From Hoeflea_A sp039025395 (lineage in GTDB: Bacteria > Pseudomonadota > Alphaproteobacteria > Rhizobiales > Rhizobiaceae), in NCBI GenBank assembly GCA_039025395.1, contig JBCCOK010000017.1, forward strand, positions 1 through 64,000: a stretch of 64,000 nucleotides of DNA, given 5' to 3'. The notes under the pieces are model-generated. The model was not told where the DNA came from and did not search any database. It saw only the letters and a program-made list of their open reading frames with translations. The position numbers were made by a program, and so were the translations under genes. Positions 53,533 to 63,037 of the stretch are shown here, piece after piece (position 1 is the first letter of the stretch; every line of letters starts with the position of its first letter).

Positions 53533-55137
53533 ATGAATATTCTGACGAAAACACTTGCGGCCGCGCTCTTCAGTGTCAGTACGCTGGCGCTGCTGCCTGC
53601 TGCACCGGCCCTGGCCGAAAGCGTGCTACGCCTCGATGAAGTCGCCGTTGGTGAGATCGATCCGGCAAAGGCATCGGACTATGCCGACTCCATACTGATG
53701 TTCAACATCTATGATACGCTGGTATTGCCGGCCGAGGGTGCACCGGGTCTTGTTCCGCATCTGGCTGAAAGCTGGTCGTCCGAGGGCTCGACCCACACCT
53801 TCAAACTGCGCCAGGATGTGAAGTTCCAGAGCGGAAATCCAATGACTGCCGAGGACGTGGTGTTCTCGCTTGAGCGTATGCAGGCGTTGGGTCAGGGACT
53901 GTCTTATCTGTTTACCGAGGTGTCAAAGGCTGAAGCGGTCGACGACTACACGGTGACATTCACGCTGAACGAACCCTATGCTCCCTTTGTCGCTTCAATG
54001 CTCCGGCTGCCGATCGTCGACAAGAAGCTCGTGATGGAAAATCTTGGCGAAGGCGAGGGCGATATGGGTGATTGGGGGCAAGCCTTCCTTTCATCCAACG
54101 GCGCGGGAACCGGTGCTTACACCGTGACCTCTCACAATCCGCAGCAGGAAACCGTGATGGCGAAAAATCCGGACTATTTCCTGAGCATCGCCGCTTCTGC
54201 GCCGGATACCGTGCGGATGCGCTACGGGCTTGAGCCGGCAACGGTGCGCACACTGATCTCACAGGGCGAGCACGATATTTCATCGCAATGGCTGCCGCCG
54301 GAAGTGCTCAAGGCGTTGGCACAGGGCGGCGCACAATTGCTGACGGAGTCGGGCGGAGGCGGGTTTTACGTCAAGATGAATACGACAAAGCCGCCGCTTG
54401 ACGATATGGAATGCCGACTCGCGCTCGCCAATGCATTCGACTACAGCGCTGCGTTGAAAATGATTGCGGTGACCGACGAAGTCTCGCAAGGAAGCCCCTC
54501 GACAGGCGCAATTCCGGTCGGCATGCTCGGCGCCAATCCACCTGCCTATGCTCTGTCGAGGAATATGGAGGCTGCGAAGCGGCACTGGGATTCCTGCCGT
54601 TATGCTCCCGGCGATCACACGATCGAAATTTCATGGATCGCCGAAGTTCCGCTGGAGGAGCGTTTTGCGCTTCTGATGCAGGCAAACTTCGCGGAGCTTG
54701 GGGTTCAGTCCGAAATCAAGAAGATGCCTTGGGCCCTGTTTACCGAGCAGGTAACGAAGCCGGAAAACACGCCGCATATTTCGCAGATATTCAACAATGC
54801 GGTGACCGGCGATCCGGATACGCTTCTTTACGGGATGTATGACTCCAAGGCGCCGGGCACGTGGCAGTCGCCCGAACATCTCAACGACCCCAGAGTGGAC
54901 CGGTTGCTGGAGGAGGGCCGTACCAATACCGATGAGGCGGCGCGCTCCAAGGCTTATCAGGACCTGAACAACTGGTTGATGCAGATCGCGCCGACAATTT
55001 ACGGCTATGACAGTCAGTCGGTCTTCGCGGCCAGCGACCGGGTCAAGGTTCCGGCCCTGTCGGACCCGTCGAAGGCTTTCGGCCTTGACGCAATGGGCTT
55101 TACCTTCCGTTTGATGGAAATGCAGGATCAGAGCTGA
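53533..55137 (+). CDS. ABC transporter peptide/amide-binding protein (family 5)
   Basis: This 534-residue periplasmic binding protein is of the DppA/OppA class, with a Sec signal (MNILTKTLAAALFSVSTLAL, cleavage near ALA-ES) and the domain stretch MTAEDVVFSLERMQALGQGL. GGGAG precedes the start. It is the first gene of the transport operon and is followed by a terminator-like hairpin. The ligand is probably a peptide, cyclic amide, hydantoin or similar compound handled by the enzymes downstream. Confidence 0.94.
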   Translation: MNILTKTLAAALFSVSTLALLPAAPALAESVLRLDEVAVGEIDPAKASDYADSILMFNIYDTLVLPAEGAPGLVPHLAESWSSEGSTHTFKLRQDVKFQSGNPMTAEDVVFSLERMQALGQGLSYLFTEVSKAEAVDDYTVTFTLNEPYAPFVASMLRLPIVDKKLVMENLGEGEGDMGDWGQAFLSSNGAGTGAYTVTSHNPQQETVMAKNPDYFLSIAASAPDTVRMRYGLEPATVRTLISQGEHDISSQWLPPEVLKALAQGGAQLLTESGGGGFYVKMNTTKPPLDDMECRLALANAFDYSAALKMIAVTDEVSQGSPSTGAIPVGMLGANPPAYALSRNMEAAKRHWDSCRYAPGDHTIEISWIAEVPLEERFALLMQANFAELGVQSEIKKMPWALFTEQVTKPENTPHISQIFNNAVTGDPDTLLYGMYDSKAPGTWQSPEHLNDPRVDRLLEEGRTNTDEAARSKAYQDLNNWLMQIAPTIYGYDSQSVFAASDRVKVPALSDPSKAFGLDAMGFTFRLMEMQDQS

Positions 55138-55149
55138 TCCTTCAAACCG

Positions 55150-55183
55150 CAGGGCCGGCCATTTCAAAGCCGGCCTGTTTTTT
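55150..55183 (+). terminator. Terminator-like hairpin between binding protein and permease genes
   Basis: GGCCGGC (55153-55159) pairs with GCCGGCC (55169-55175), with two extra pairs after a one-base bulge, and six Ts follow (55178-55183). It sits in the 88-nt gap between the binding-protein and permease genes, so partial termination would favour binding-protein production. Confidence 0.7.
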
Positions 55184-55225
55184 CGAAACCGTTCTTGCTC
55201 GCGTTGAAAGAGCTGCAGACCAGCC

Positions 55226-56257
55226 ATGTCGCCCGTTGTCCGCATTCTTTTGAAGCGGCTGTCGATATCGATCATCGTTCTGATCGGCGTATCGATGCTG
55301 ATCTTCACCATTGCCCGGGTCATTCCCGGTGATCCGGCACGTATCGCCCTGGGTCCGAACGCGACAGTGGAGCAAGTCGATCAACTCAGGCAAAGGCTGC
55401 ATCTCAACGAGCCGATCTGGGTCCAGTATGGGTTCTTCGTACGCGATTTTCTGCGCGGCGATCTCGGCGTGTCGCTTTACACGAACCGTCCCGTGACAAC
55501 CGATATCGCACAGTTCCTTCCAGCTACTCTGGAACTTGTCGTCGTCGCCGGCATCTTCATGATCGGCTTCGGCATTCCGCTTGGAATTGCCTCAGCGCGC
55601 TATCGGGGCAAAGCTGCCGACAACATCATTCGCGTGGTGTCGCTGACGGGGGTATCCGCACCCAGTTTTGTCTGGGCGGTCATCCTGATGCTGCTGTTTG
55701 CCTATTTCCTGCCGCTGTTTCCCATTGCCGGCCAGTTATCCGACACGCTCACCCCGCCACCAAGGATCACCGGTTTCCTTTTGATTGACACGCTGGTTGC
55801 GGGCGATTTCAGGGCCTTTTTCGATGCCGTCCACCATATCATCCTGCCAGCTTTCGCGTTGGCTCTATCGGGTATCGGCCAGGCTGCGCGACTGACGCGG
55901 TCCAATATGGTCGAGACCTATGACAAACCCTACATCGAGATGGCGCAGTCCTATGGATTTCCGGAGCGGCGCATTGCCAACCGGTACGCTTTCCGTCCGT
56001 CGCTCATTCCCTCGCTGACAATTATCGGCCTCGACTTTGCAGCCATGCTTGGGAACGCGTTTCTTGTCGAGGCCGTGTTCGCATGGCCGGGCCTGTCGCG
56101 ATACGGCGTGCAGGTGATTTTGCGCAAGGACCTGAATGCCATTGTGGGCACTGTGCTGGTGATTTCCGCCACCTTCCTGATCGTCAACATTATCGTTGAC
56201 CTGCTGATTGCCTATATCAATCCGCGCATCAGGCTGGCCGAGAGGGGGCAGCAATGA
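55226..56257 (+). CDS. ABC transporter permease (DppB type)
   Basis: This 343-residue inner-membrane permease has an N-terminal segment, a periplasmic region, and the ATPase-contact loop around RLTRSNMVETYDKPYIEMA. It overlaps the next permease gene by 4 nt (ATGA). It is the first channel subunit of the dipeptide-type importer. Confidence 0.95.
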   Translation: MSPVVRILLKRLSISIIVLIGVSMLIFTIARVIPGDPARIALGPNATVEQVDQLRQRLHLNEPIWVQYGFFVRDFLRGDLGVSLYTNRPVTTDIAQFLPATLELVVVAGIFMIGFGIPLGIASARYRGKAADNIIRVVSLTGVSAPSFVWAVILMLLFAYFLPLFPIAGQLSDTLTPPPRITGFLLIDTLVAGDFRAFFDAVHHIILPAFALALSGIGQAARLTRSNMVETYDKPYIEMAQSYGFPERRIANRYAFRPSLIPSLTIIGLDFAAMLGNAFLVEAVFAWPGLSRYGVQVILRKDLNAIVGTVLVISATFLIVNIIVDLLIAYINPRIRLAERGQQ

Positions 56258-57087
56258 GGCGAACGCTGTCCATCCTGCTTTCAAATCCGCTTTCGGCGAT
56301 CGGGCTGTTGCTTGTATGCACTGTTGTTTTCTGTGCTGTGTTCGCTGATCTTATCGCGCCCTTCCCATCGCACCGCGGCGCCGTCGTCGATTTCGCGAAC
56401 TTCAATCAGCCGCCCCACTGGCCGAACATATTCGGCACCGATCTCGTCGGACGCGATCTGTTTTCTCGTATCCTCTACGCTTACCGGATATCGCTGCTGC
56501 TGGGTGTCGTTGTTCTGGCAATCGCCGTGCCCATCGGAGTAACCGTCGGCCTCGCTGCGGGCTATCTCGGAGGCCGTACGGAATACGTGCTAATGCGGCT
56601 GACCGACGTCTTTCTATCCATCCCCCCGCTGGTGCTTGCGATGTCGATCATGGGCGTCTTGGAGCCGACGCTGATCAACGGGATGTTGGCCGTTACCACC
56701 ATGTGGTGGCCCTGGTACGCCCGCCTCGTCTACAACATTACACGCTCGGAGGCGCAAGAAGGTTATGTGCTGGCCGCCCAGATCATCGGGGCTTCGCGCC
56801 TGCACATAATGTTTCGCGAGATATTGCCAAATTGCATCCCTTCCATCGTCACCAAGATGACACTGGACCTCGGCTTCGTCATCCTCATTGCATCATCGCT
56901 TTCCTTCCTTGGTCTTGGCGTCCAGGCGCCGACACCGGATCTCGGCTCCATGGTCGCCGAAAGCCGAAGCTATCTGCCCGATTCCTGGTGGCTGACCGTT
57001 TTTCCATCGCTTGCCATCCTGATTGCCGTGTTCGGCTTCAATCTTCTGGGCGATGCATTGCGGCAGATCCTGGGGAGCGAGCAATGA
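56254..57087 (+). CDS. ABC transporter permease (DppC type)
   Basis: This 277-residue permease partners the DppB-like subunit. The conserved stretch RLVYNITRSEAQEGYVLAAQ is followed by IIGASRLHIMFREILPN. It overlaps the first ATPase gene by 4 nt. The length is normal for the family. Confidence 0.95.
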   Translation: MRRTLSILLSNPLSAIGLLLVCTVVFCAVFADLIAPFPSHRGAVVDFANFNQPPHWPNIFGTDLVGRDLFSRILYAYRISLLLGVVVLAIAVPIGVTVGLAAGYLGGRTEYVLMRLTDVFLSIPPLVLAMSIMGVLEPTLINGMLAVTTMWWPWYARLVYNITRSEAQEGYVLAAQIIGASRLHIMFREILPNCIPSIVTKMTLDLGFVILIASSLSFLGLGVQAPTPDLGSMVAESRSYLPDSWWLTVFPSLAILIAVFGFNLLGDALRQILGSEQ

Positions 57088-57956
57088 GCGATTTCATTCT
57101 CGATATCCGCGACCTGAGACTTGCCTTCAAGGTCTATGAGGGCATGACGGAGGTGCTGCACGGCATTTCGCTGAACATCCGCCGCGGCGAAAAGGTCGCT
57201 CTGGTCGGCGAGTCCGGGTCAGGCAAATCGGTTACGGCCCGCATCATTCTCGGCCTGTTGCATGAACTCAAGACCGCTCGGATTTCAGGTCGTGTTCTGT
57301 TTAATGGGGACGATCTGGAGACACAGCCGATCAGCGTGCGTCATGGCCTGCGCGGCACGGCTATCTCGATGATTTTCCAGGACCCGACGTCGTCCCTGAA
57401 CCCCGTTTATTCAATCGGTGTTCAATTCGAAGACGTCTTGCGGCGTGGTGATCGGCGGATTTCGTCGAAAAGCGCACAGGATCGCGCCGTCTCGCTGCTT
57501 CGCGATGTTGCGATTCCGGACCCCGAACGGGTGCTTGTTTCTTATCCATTCCAGCTTTCCGGGGGCATGAACCAGCGTGTGATGATCGCCATGGCGCTGG
57601 CCAACGAACCGTCGCTGCTGATCGCCGATGAGCCGGGCACTGCATTGGACGTTACGGTCCAGGCGCAGACGCTGAACCTGATGCGCGATCTGGTCGAGCG
57701 CAAGGCAACGTCCGTTCTCTTCATATCGCACAACCTCGGCGTGGTGCGCGAATTCGCCGATCGTGTCTACGTGATCTACAAGGGCCGGTTGGTCGAACAT
57801 GGTGCCACGGAGGAGTTGTTCCACCGGCCGCGCCACCCCTATACGAGGGCGCTGATGGACGCTGTACCGCGCATTACCGGCGGCGGTATCCCGGAGATTT
57901 CCGAGTCCGACGCGGGCTTTGCCGATCCGATGATCGACCATGAGGTGATCTCATGA
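57084..57956 (+). CDS. ABC transporter ATP-binding protein (DppD type)
   Basis: This 290-residue ATPase has Walker A GESGSGKSV, signature LSGGMNQRVMIAMAL and Walker B LLIADEPGTALDVT. The C terminus is shorter than in DppD (about 330 residues), so the Fe-S/oligopeptide C-terminal region is partly reduced. The ATG at 57084 overlaps the permease stop. It overlaps the next ATPase gene by 4 nt. Confidence 0.94.
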   Translation: MSDFILDIRDLRLAFKVYEGMTEVLHGISLNIRRGEKVALVGESGSGKSVTARIILGLLHELKTARISGRVLFNGDDLETQPISVRHGLRGTAISMIFQDPTSSLNPVYSIGVQFEDVLRRGDRRISSKSAQDRAVSLLRDVAIPDPERVLVSYPFQLSGGMNQRVMIAMALANEPSLLIADEPGTALDVTVQAQTLNLMRDLVERKATSVLFISHNLGVVREFADRVYVIYKGRLVEHGATEELFHRPRHPYTRALMDAVPRITGGGIPEISESDAGFADPMIDHEVIS

Positions 57957-58783
57957 ACGATGTCGCTTGCGAATTCCGCCCGGTTCTCGAGGTGCGCAAG
58001 GTCTCCAAAGTTTTCTCGACCGGATCGCACGAAATAAACGCGCTTGAATCAGTGTCCTTGAGCGTTGCCCGAGGCGAGTGCCTTGCAGTTGTCGGCGAGA
58101 GCGGTTCGGGCAAGACGACGTTTGCAAACATGTTGCTTGGTGTCTACGCGCCCAGCGCAGGCGAAATGTATCTGGACGGCCATCCGTTGCCGGCACGTCG
58201 GACACTGAATCTGCGCCGTGCCATTCAGCTGGTTCAACAAAATCCGCTCTCTTCGCTCAATCCGCGCCGCACGGTGGGTGCTTCGCTCAAGCTGGCGCTC
58301 GATGTGCACCGCATCGGTGACCGCGCCGGCCGGCGTGGGCGCATCGCCGCGTTGCTTGATGAGGTAGGGCTGCCAACCGATTTCGCGCAGCGCTTTCCGG
58401 CTGCGCTCTCCGGCGGACAACGCCAACGCGTTGCCATCGCGCGGGCCATTGCCTGTGAGCCGGAGGTTCTGGTCCTCGACGAGCCCACATCGGCGCTGGA
58501 TGTGCTGGTGCAGGCACGCGTGCTCAAGCTGCTCGACGACCTGCGTCAGCGGCGCAATCTTACCTATGTGTTTATCACCCACGATCTTGGCGTCGTGCGA
58601 AACATCGCCGATCGGGTGGCGGTTTTCGAGCGCGGGCAGTTGGTCGAGCAAGCCCCGACCGCGAAGCTCTTCGAGCAGCCTGCCAACGCCTACACGCGCA
58701 GCCTGATCGGCGCCATTCCGGTGATAACGGACGAAGAAGAAGCGCTGCGCCGTAAAGTGCTGGAGGAGAATGATAGTGGCTGA
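57953..58783 (+). CDS. ABC transporter ATP-binding protein (DppF type)
   Basis: This 276-residue ATPase has Walker A GESGSGKTT, the oligopeptide-type QLVQQNPLSSLNPRRTVG, signature LSGGQRQRVAIARAI and Walker B LVLDEPTSALDVLV. It forms the heterodimeric engine with the DppD-like protein. Its 3' end overlaps the GAF-domain gene by 14 nt. Confidence 0.94.
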   Translation: MNDVACEFRPVLEVRKVSKVFSTGSHEINALESVSLSVARGECLAVVGESGSGKTTFANMLLGVYAPSAGEMYLDGHPLPARRTLNLRRAIQLVQQNPLSSLNPRRTVGASLKLALDVHRIGDRAGRRGRIAALLDEVGLPTDFAQRFPAALSGGQRQRVAIARAIACEPEVLVLDEPTSALDVLVQARVLKLLDDLRQRRNLTYVFITHDLGVVRNIADRVAVFERGQLVEQAPTAKLFEQPANAYTRSLIGAIPVITDEEEALRRKVLEENDSG

Positions 58784-59273
58784 TCCCATGATGCTTGAAT
58801 TCAGGAAGGCCGCGGAAGAGGCGAGCGAAGCACAGCACATCCATCGCGCGCTCGAAACCCTTGCAAACGCCCATGTCGGAGCCAAGCTTTTCACGCTGAT
58901 GACCTTCGACGGGGAAACCCGTTTGGCCAGCCGCTGCTATTCCAATATGCCGGATGCCTATCCCTGTTCCGGGACGAAGACGATCGACAGCGATCGCTGG
59001 ACAATCCAGGTTCTGGACAAGAAGCAGAATTTCGTCGCCAACGATATCAATGCCATTGCAGATGTTTTCGACGACCATACGCTGATTCAATCGCTTGGCT
59101 GCGAGTCGGTCCTCAATGTGCCGATTGTGTTCGGCGGCGAGGTTCTCGGAACCATCAATATGCTGCATGTGGCAGGCTTTTATACGCCGGAGCGGGTCGC
59201 CGCGACCGAGATTCTAAAACTGCCGGGAAGCCTCTGCTTTCTCACCGAAAAACTGGACCAGGGAGGCAGGTGA
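58770..59273 (+). CDS. GAF-domain protein of the hydantoinase operon
   Basis: This 167-residue protein consists of one GAF domain, with the core around NDINAIADVFDDHTLIQSLG and ESVLNVPIVFGGEVLGTINM. There is no output domain. The start may be ATG 58770 or GTG 58776; both follow GGAGG. It overlaps the ATPase gene and its stop touches hyuA, so it is firmly part of the operon. It may be a ligand-binding accessory or an enzyme-associated sensor. Its function is not known to me. Confidence 0.85.
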   Translation: MIVADPMMLEFRKAAEEASEAQHIHRALETLANAHVGAKLFTLMTFDGETRLASRCYSNMPDAYPCSGTKTIDSDRWTIQVLDKKQNFVANDINAIADVFDDHTLIQSLGCESVLNVPIVFGGEVLGTINMLHVAGFYTPERVAATEILKLPGSLCFLTEKLDQGGR

Positions 59274-61345
59274 TGGCGCGCTCTACAACGCGTGTTGCAA
59301 CAGATGTCGGCGGCACTTTCACCGATCTGGTCTGTTTTGAAACCGACGAGAACGGAAACGCCACGGTTCGCACGGCAAAGGCTGATACAACCCCGCCGGA
59401 TTTCGAAAAAGGCGTACTGGATGTGCTTGCAAAAGGCGATGTCGATCCGGCATCAGTCGACTTTCTCGTTCACGGCACGACTGTCGTCATCAATGCGCTG
59501 ACGGAACGCAAGGGCGTCACGGTGGGGCTGATCACCACGCATGGTTTTCGCGATATTCTGGAGATCGCGCGCGGCAACCGCCCGGACTTCTTCAACCTTC
59601 ACTACAAAAAGCCCAAGCCTTTCGTTCCGCGCTATTTGCGCCAGGAACTACCAGGCCGGATGACCTATCGAGGCGAGGAAATGGTGCCTCTGGATCTTGC
59701 CGGGCTTCCGGCCATCATTGACGGTTTCAAGGCCGAGGGCGTCGATGCCATTGCCGTGTGTTTCATCCATGCCTATGCGAATCCGGCGCACGAGCAGGCG
59801 GCGATCGCTGAGATCGGCAAACTCTGGCCCGGCGTTTCCGTTGTTGCTTCGCATCAGATTACGCGTGAATGGCGCGAATATGAGCGAACCAATACGACGG
59901 TGCTCTCAGCCTATGTTCAGCCGATTGCCGAGCGGTATCTCGCGCGGCTGGCAGACGGGCTGGCGCAGCGCAGTTTCCGTGGCAGTCCCTATATCATGCA
60001 GTCCAATTGCGGCGTGGATTCACTTGAATCCGTGTCGCGCATTCCGATCACCATGGTGGAATCGGGTCCGGCTTCGGGAATCTGGGGCGCGGCGGAACTC
60101 GGCAAGCTGATCGATGAACCGAATATCCTGGCGCTCGATATTGGCGGAACGACAGCCAAGTGTTCTCTGATCGAGAGCGGTCAGATCAAGATCATGACCG
60201 ACTATTGGATCGAGAAAGACCGGACCTCGGCAGGCTACCCGATCATGGTTCCGGTCGTGGACCTCGTCGAAATCGGCAATGGCGGCGGTTCTATCGCCTG
60301 GGTGGACGATTTCGGCAAGCTGCATGTCGGGCCGCAGTCGGCGGGGGCGGTTCCCGGGCCCGCCGCCTATGGCAGAGGCGGAACGGATGCAACGACGACG
60401 GATGCAAACCTCCATCTCGGGCGCATCAACAGGGACTATTTCTGCGGCGGCGAAATCGATGCCGACATGGATGCCGCCAACACTGCCATTGAAGCGGTCG
60501 CATCAAAGCTCGGTGTTACTGAGCGGGAAGCCGCCCGGGGCATCATACGCATCGCCAACAACAATATGGTCAATGCGCTGAAACTCGTGTCGCTCAATCG
60601 CGGTTATGACCCGCGCGACTTTACACTTGTGGCCTTCGGGGGCGGCGGTGGCATGCATGCCGTGGCGTTGGCCGCCGAGCTTGGGGTCAAGAAAGTCGTT
60701 GTGCCCGCCGGCGCTGCGGTCTTCTCGGCCTGGGGGATGATGATGTCAGATCTGCGGCGTGATTATTTCGTCACCAGGCTTGCCGACATCGCGGAAGGTG
60801 CGGCAGCCGGCATCGAAGCGCTGTTTGCCGAGACGGAAGACCAGGCGCGCCGGCAATTCGAGACGGAAGGCATCGATCCGTCGAAGGTTTCCTTTCTGCG
60901 CTTCGGAAAGTTCCGCTATCAGAACCAGGAACATACCACTGAAGTGCTCTTGCCGGATGGCGCAGTGACGGACGCGCGCCTCGATGAAATCGAGACGTTG
61001 TTTCACGATACTTATGAGCGAGAATACACCTACCGGCTCGATGCGCCTGTTGAAATGGTGGGTATACACCTGGTGGCATCGGCCGAGGTCGGAAAGCTCA
61101 CAATGGCTGCGCAACCGCTTGGCGCGCCTGATGCGGAGGCGGCGCGCAAGGGGAAGCGAATGGTCGACTTCGCGCTCGAAGGCGAGCACGAGAGCGTCAT
61201 TTTCGATGGACCGGTTCTTAAACCGGGCATGACCTTCTCCGGTCCCGCGATTATCGAAGATCCAGGCACCACGATTGTCCTGCATCCAGGCTGTTCGGCG
61301 CAGGTCGACGCCTATGGCAACCTCCACATCGAACTCGGGGCGTGA
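59273..61345 (+). CDS. hyuA: Hydantoinase/oxoprolinase family subunit A
   Basis: This 690-residue HyuA/AcxA-type subunit hydrolyses cyclic amides (hydantoins, 5-oxoproline-like) or carboxylates ketones, with ATP use in many members. N-terminal VATDVGGTFTDLVCF and LALDIGGTTAKCSLI are the two nucleotide-fold motifs, and GGGGGMHAVALAAEL is also present. The ATG at 59273 follows GGGAGG. It pairs with HyuB, which begins 12 nt after its stop. Confidence 0.94.
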   Translation: MARSTTRVATDVGGTFTDLVCFETDENGNATVRTAKADTTPPDFEKGVLDVLAKGDVDPASVDFLVHGTTVVINALTERKGVTVGLITTHGFRDILEIARGNRPDFFNLHYKKPKPFVPRYLRQELPGRMTYRGEEMVPLDLAGLPAIIDGFKAEGVDAIAVCFIHAYANPAHEQAAIAEIGKLWPGVSVVASHQITREWREYERTNTTVLSAYVQPIAERYLARLADGLAQRSFRGSPYIMQSNCGVDSLESVSRIPITMVESGPASGIWGAAELGKLIDEPNILALDIGGTTAKCSLIESGQIKIMTDYWIEKDRTSAGYPIMVPVVDLVEIGNGGGSIAWVDDFGKLHVGPQSAGAVPGPAAYGRGGTDATTTDANLHLGRINRDYFCGGEIDADMDAANTAIEAVASKLGVTEREAARGIIRIANNNMVNALKLVSLNRGYDPRDFTLVAFGGGGGMHAVALAAELGVKKVVVPAGAAVFSAWGMMMSDLRRDYFVTRLADIAEGAAAGIEALFAETEDQARRQFETEGIDPSKVSFLRFGKFRYQNQEHTTEVLLPDGAVTDARLDEIETLFHDTYEREYTYRLDAPVEMVGIHLVASAEVGKLTMAAQPLGAPDAEAARKGKRMVDFALEGEHESVIFDGPVLKPGMTFSGPAIIEDPGTTIVLHPGCSAQVDAYGNLHIELGA

Positions 61346-61356
61346 GGGGGGAGACG

Positions 61357-63012
61357 ATGAAGAACGATCCGATTACGCTGGAAATCATCCAGAATTCGCT
61401 GCAGGCAACAGCCGACGAAATGTTTGCGGCGATGCGCAAGACGGCAATGAGTTCGATCATTTACGAGGTGCTCGACATGGGCACCGGGATCATGGACGCA
61501 AAGGGCATGCTTGCCTCATCCGGCGCCGGAATACCGGCCTTCATCGGCGTGCTCGACAAGGCGGTCAAGGTCATTATCGAAAAATTCGACAAACCCGGCG
61601 ACATCGAGCCGGGCGACGTCTTTGCCACCAACGATCCCTATTATGGCGGCGTTACCCATCTCAACGATATCGTCGTTGCGATGCCGGTTTTTGCGGATGG
61701 GCGCATCATTGCATGGACCGCGAACATTGCGCACAATTCGGACGTCGGCGGTATGGCGCCCGGATCGCTTTCAGGCGAGGCGAAGGAGATCTTCCAGGAG
61801 GGCATCCGACTGCCGGCGATCAAGATCATCGCGAACGGCGAACCGATCCAGCCGGTGATGGACATCATCAAGATCAATTCGCGCATGCCAGACGTGCTGG
61901 AGGGCGACGTGTGGGCTGCGATCGCTTCCGTGCGGATCGGCGATAAACGCTTGCGCGAGATTGCCGCCAAATACGGTTCCGAAACGTTTGAGGCTGCCAT
62001 GTCGTCTTTCATGGATTTTGGCGAGGAGGTTTCCATCAAGGCGCTTGAAACGTTGCCGAAAGGAACGTTTGAACTTTCCGAAGAACAGGATGACGGGCGC
62101 ATCTTCAATGTGAAGATTACAATCGCGGACGATGCATTTACCGTCGATCTGCGTGACAATCCCGACCAGTCCGACAATCCAGTCAACACCAGCCGCGACG
62201 GGGTCATGGTCTGCGCCCAAATGATATTCAAGTCGCTGACTGATCCCTATTCGCCCGCCAATGGCGGCTCTTTCCGGCCAATTACACTCCTGACCCGAGA
62301 GGGCTCGGTGTTTCATGCACAGGAACCCGCACCGATCGGCTTCTATTACGAGATCGAACTGCGGGTCTACGATCTGATGTGGCGTTGTCTGGCGCCGCAT
62401 ATGCCGGACAGGCTGGCTGCGGGTCATTTCGCGAGCGTTTGCGGCACGTTCATCGGCGGCATTCATCCCGATACGGGCCGGCAATATACCATAATCGAGC
62501 CACAGCTCGGCGGTTGGGGGGCAAGCCGGGAAAGCGACGGAAACAGCGCCATTTTTTGCGGCTTTCACGGCGAGACTTACAACTGTCCGGCGGAAATCAA
62601 TGAAGCAAGAAATGGCCTCTACGTCGATTGTCTCAAGCTGAACATGGAACCCGGCGGCGATGGTCAATATACCGGCGGGCGTGGCATCGTGATGGATTAC
62701 CGGATACGGGCGGATAACGGTTTCCTGACTGCCGGTTATACCCGATCCAAGTTCCCCGCATGGCCGGTGGATGGGGGCCATGCCGGATCGCCGAACTATG
62801 TCGAGTTTCGACCCAAGGACGGCGAACCGCAGCGCTTCGCCTTCGTCTCCGGCCTTGCGACCCATAGAGACGATGTCATCCGGGTTGTGACCGGCAACGG
62901 CGCCGGGCTGGGTGATCCGAAGAAGCGCGACCCGGATGCCGTGCGCCGGGATGTCAAGAACGGGCTGATCTCTGCCGAACGTGCCAAAAAGATCTACGGC
63001 GTCAAGATTTGA
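61357..63012 (+). CDS. hyuB: Hydantoinase/oxoprolinase family subunit B
   Basis: This 551-residue HyuB-family partner of HyuA has the conserved TLEIIQNSLQATADEMFAAM and DVFATNDPYYGGVTHLNDIV. The GGRGIVMDYR stretch belongs to the C-terminal half. The ATG at 61357 follows GGGGGAG; a GTG at 61342 that overlaps the hyuA stop is the alternative. The two subunits should form one enzyme whose substrate arrives through the ABC importer. Confidence 0.95.
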   Translation: MKNDPITLEIIQNSLQATADEMFAAMRKTAMSSIIYEVLDMGTGIMDAKGMLASSGAGIPAFIGVLDKAVKVIIEKFDKPGDIEPGDVFATNDPYYGGVTHLNDIVVAMPVFADGRIIAWTANIAHNSDVGGMAPGSLSGEAKEIFQEGIRLPAIKIIANGEPIQPVMDIIKINSRMPDVLEGDVWAAIASVRIGDKRLREIAAKYGSETFEAAMSSFMDFGEEVSIKALETLPKGTFELSEEQDDGRIFNVKITIADDAFTVDLRDNPDQSDNPVNTSRDGVMVCAQMIFKSLTDPYSPANGGSFRPITLLTREGSVFHAQEPAPIGFYYEIELRVYDLMWRCLAPHMPDRLAAGHFASVCGTFIGGIHPDTGRQYTIIEPQLGGWGASRESDGNSAIFCGFHGETYNCPAEINEARNGLYVDCLKLNMEPGGDGQYTGGRGIVMDYRIRADNGFLTAGYTRSKFPAWPVDGGHAGSPNYVEFRPKDGEPQRFAFVSGLATHRDDVIRVVTGNGAGLGDPKKRDPDAVRRDVKNGLISAERAKKIYGVKI

Positions 63013-63037
63013 CGCGAAAACCACAGGAGGATTGGGC

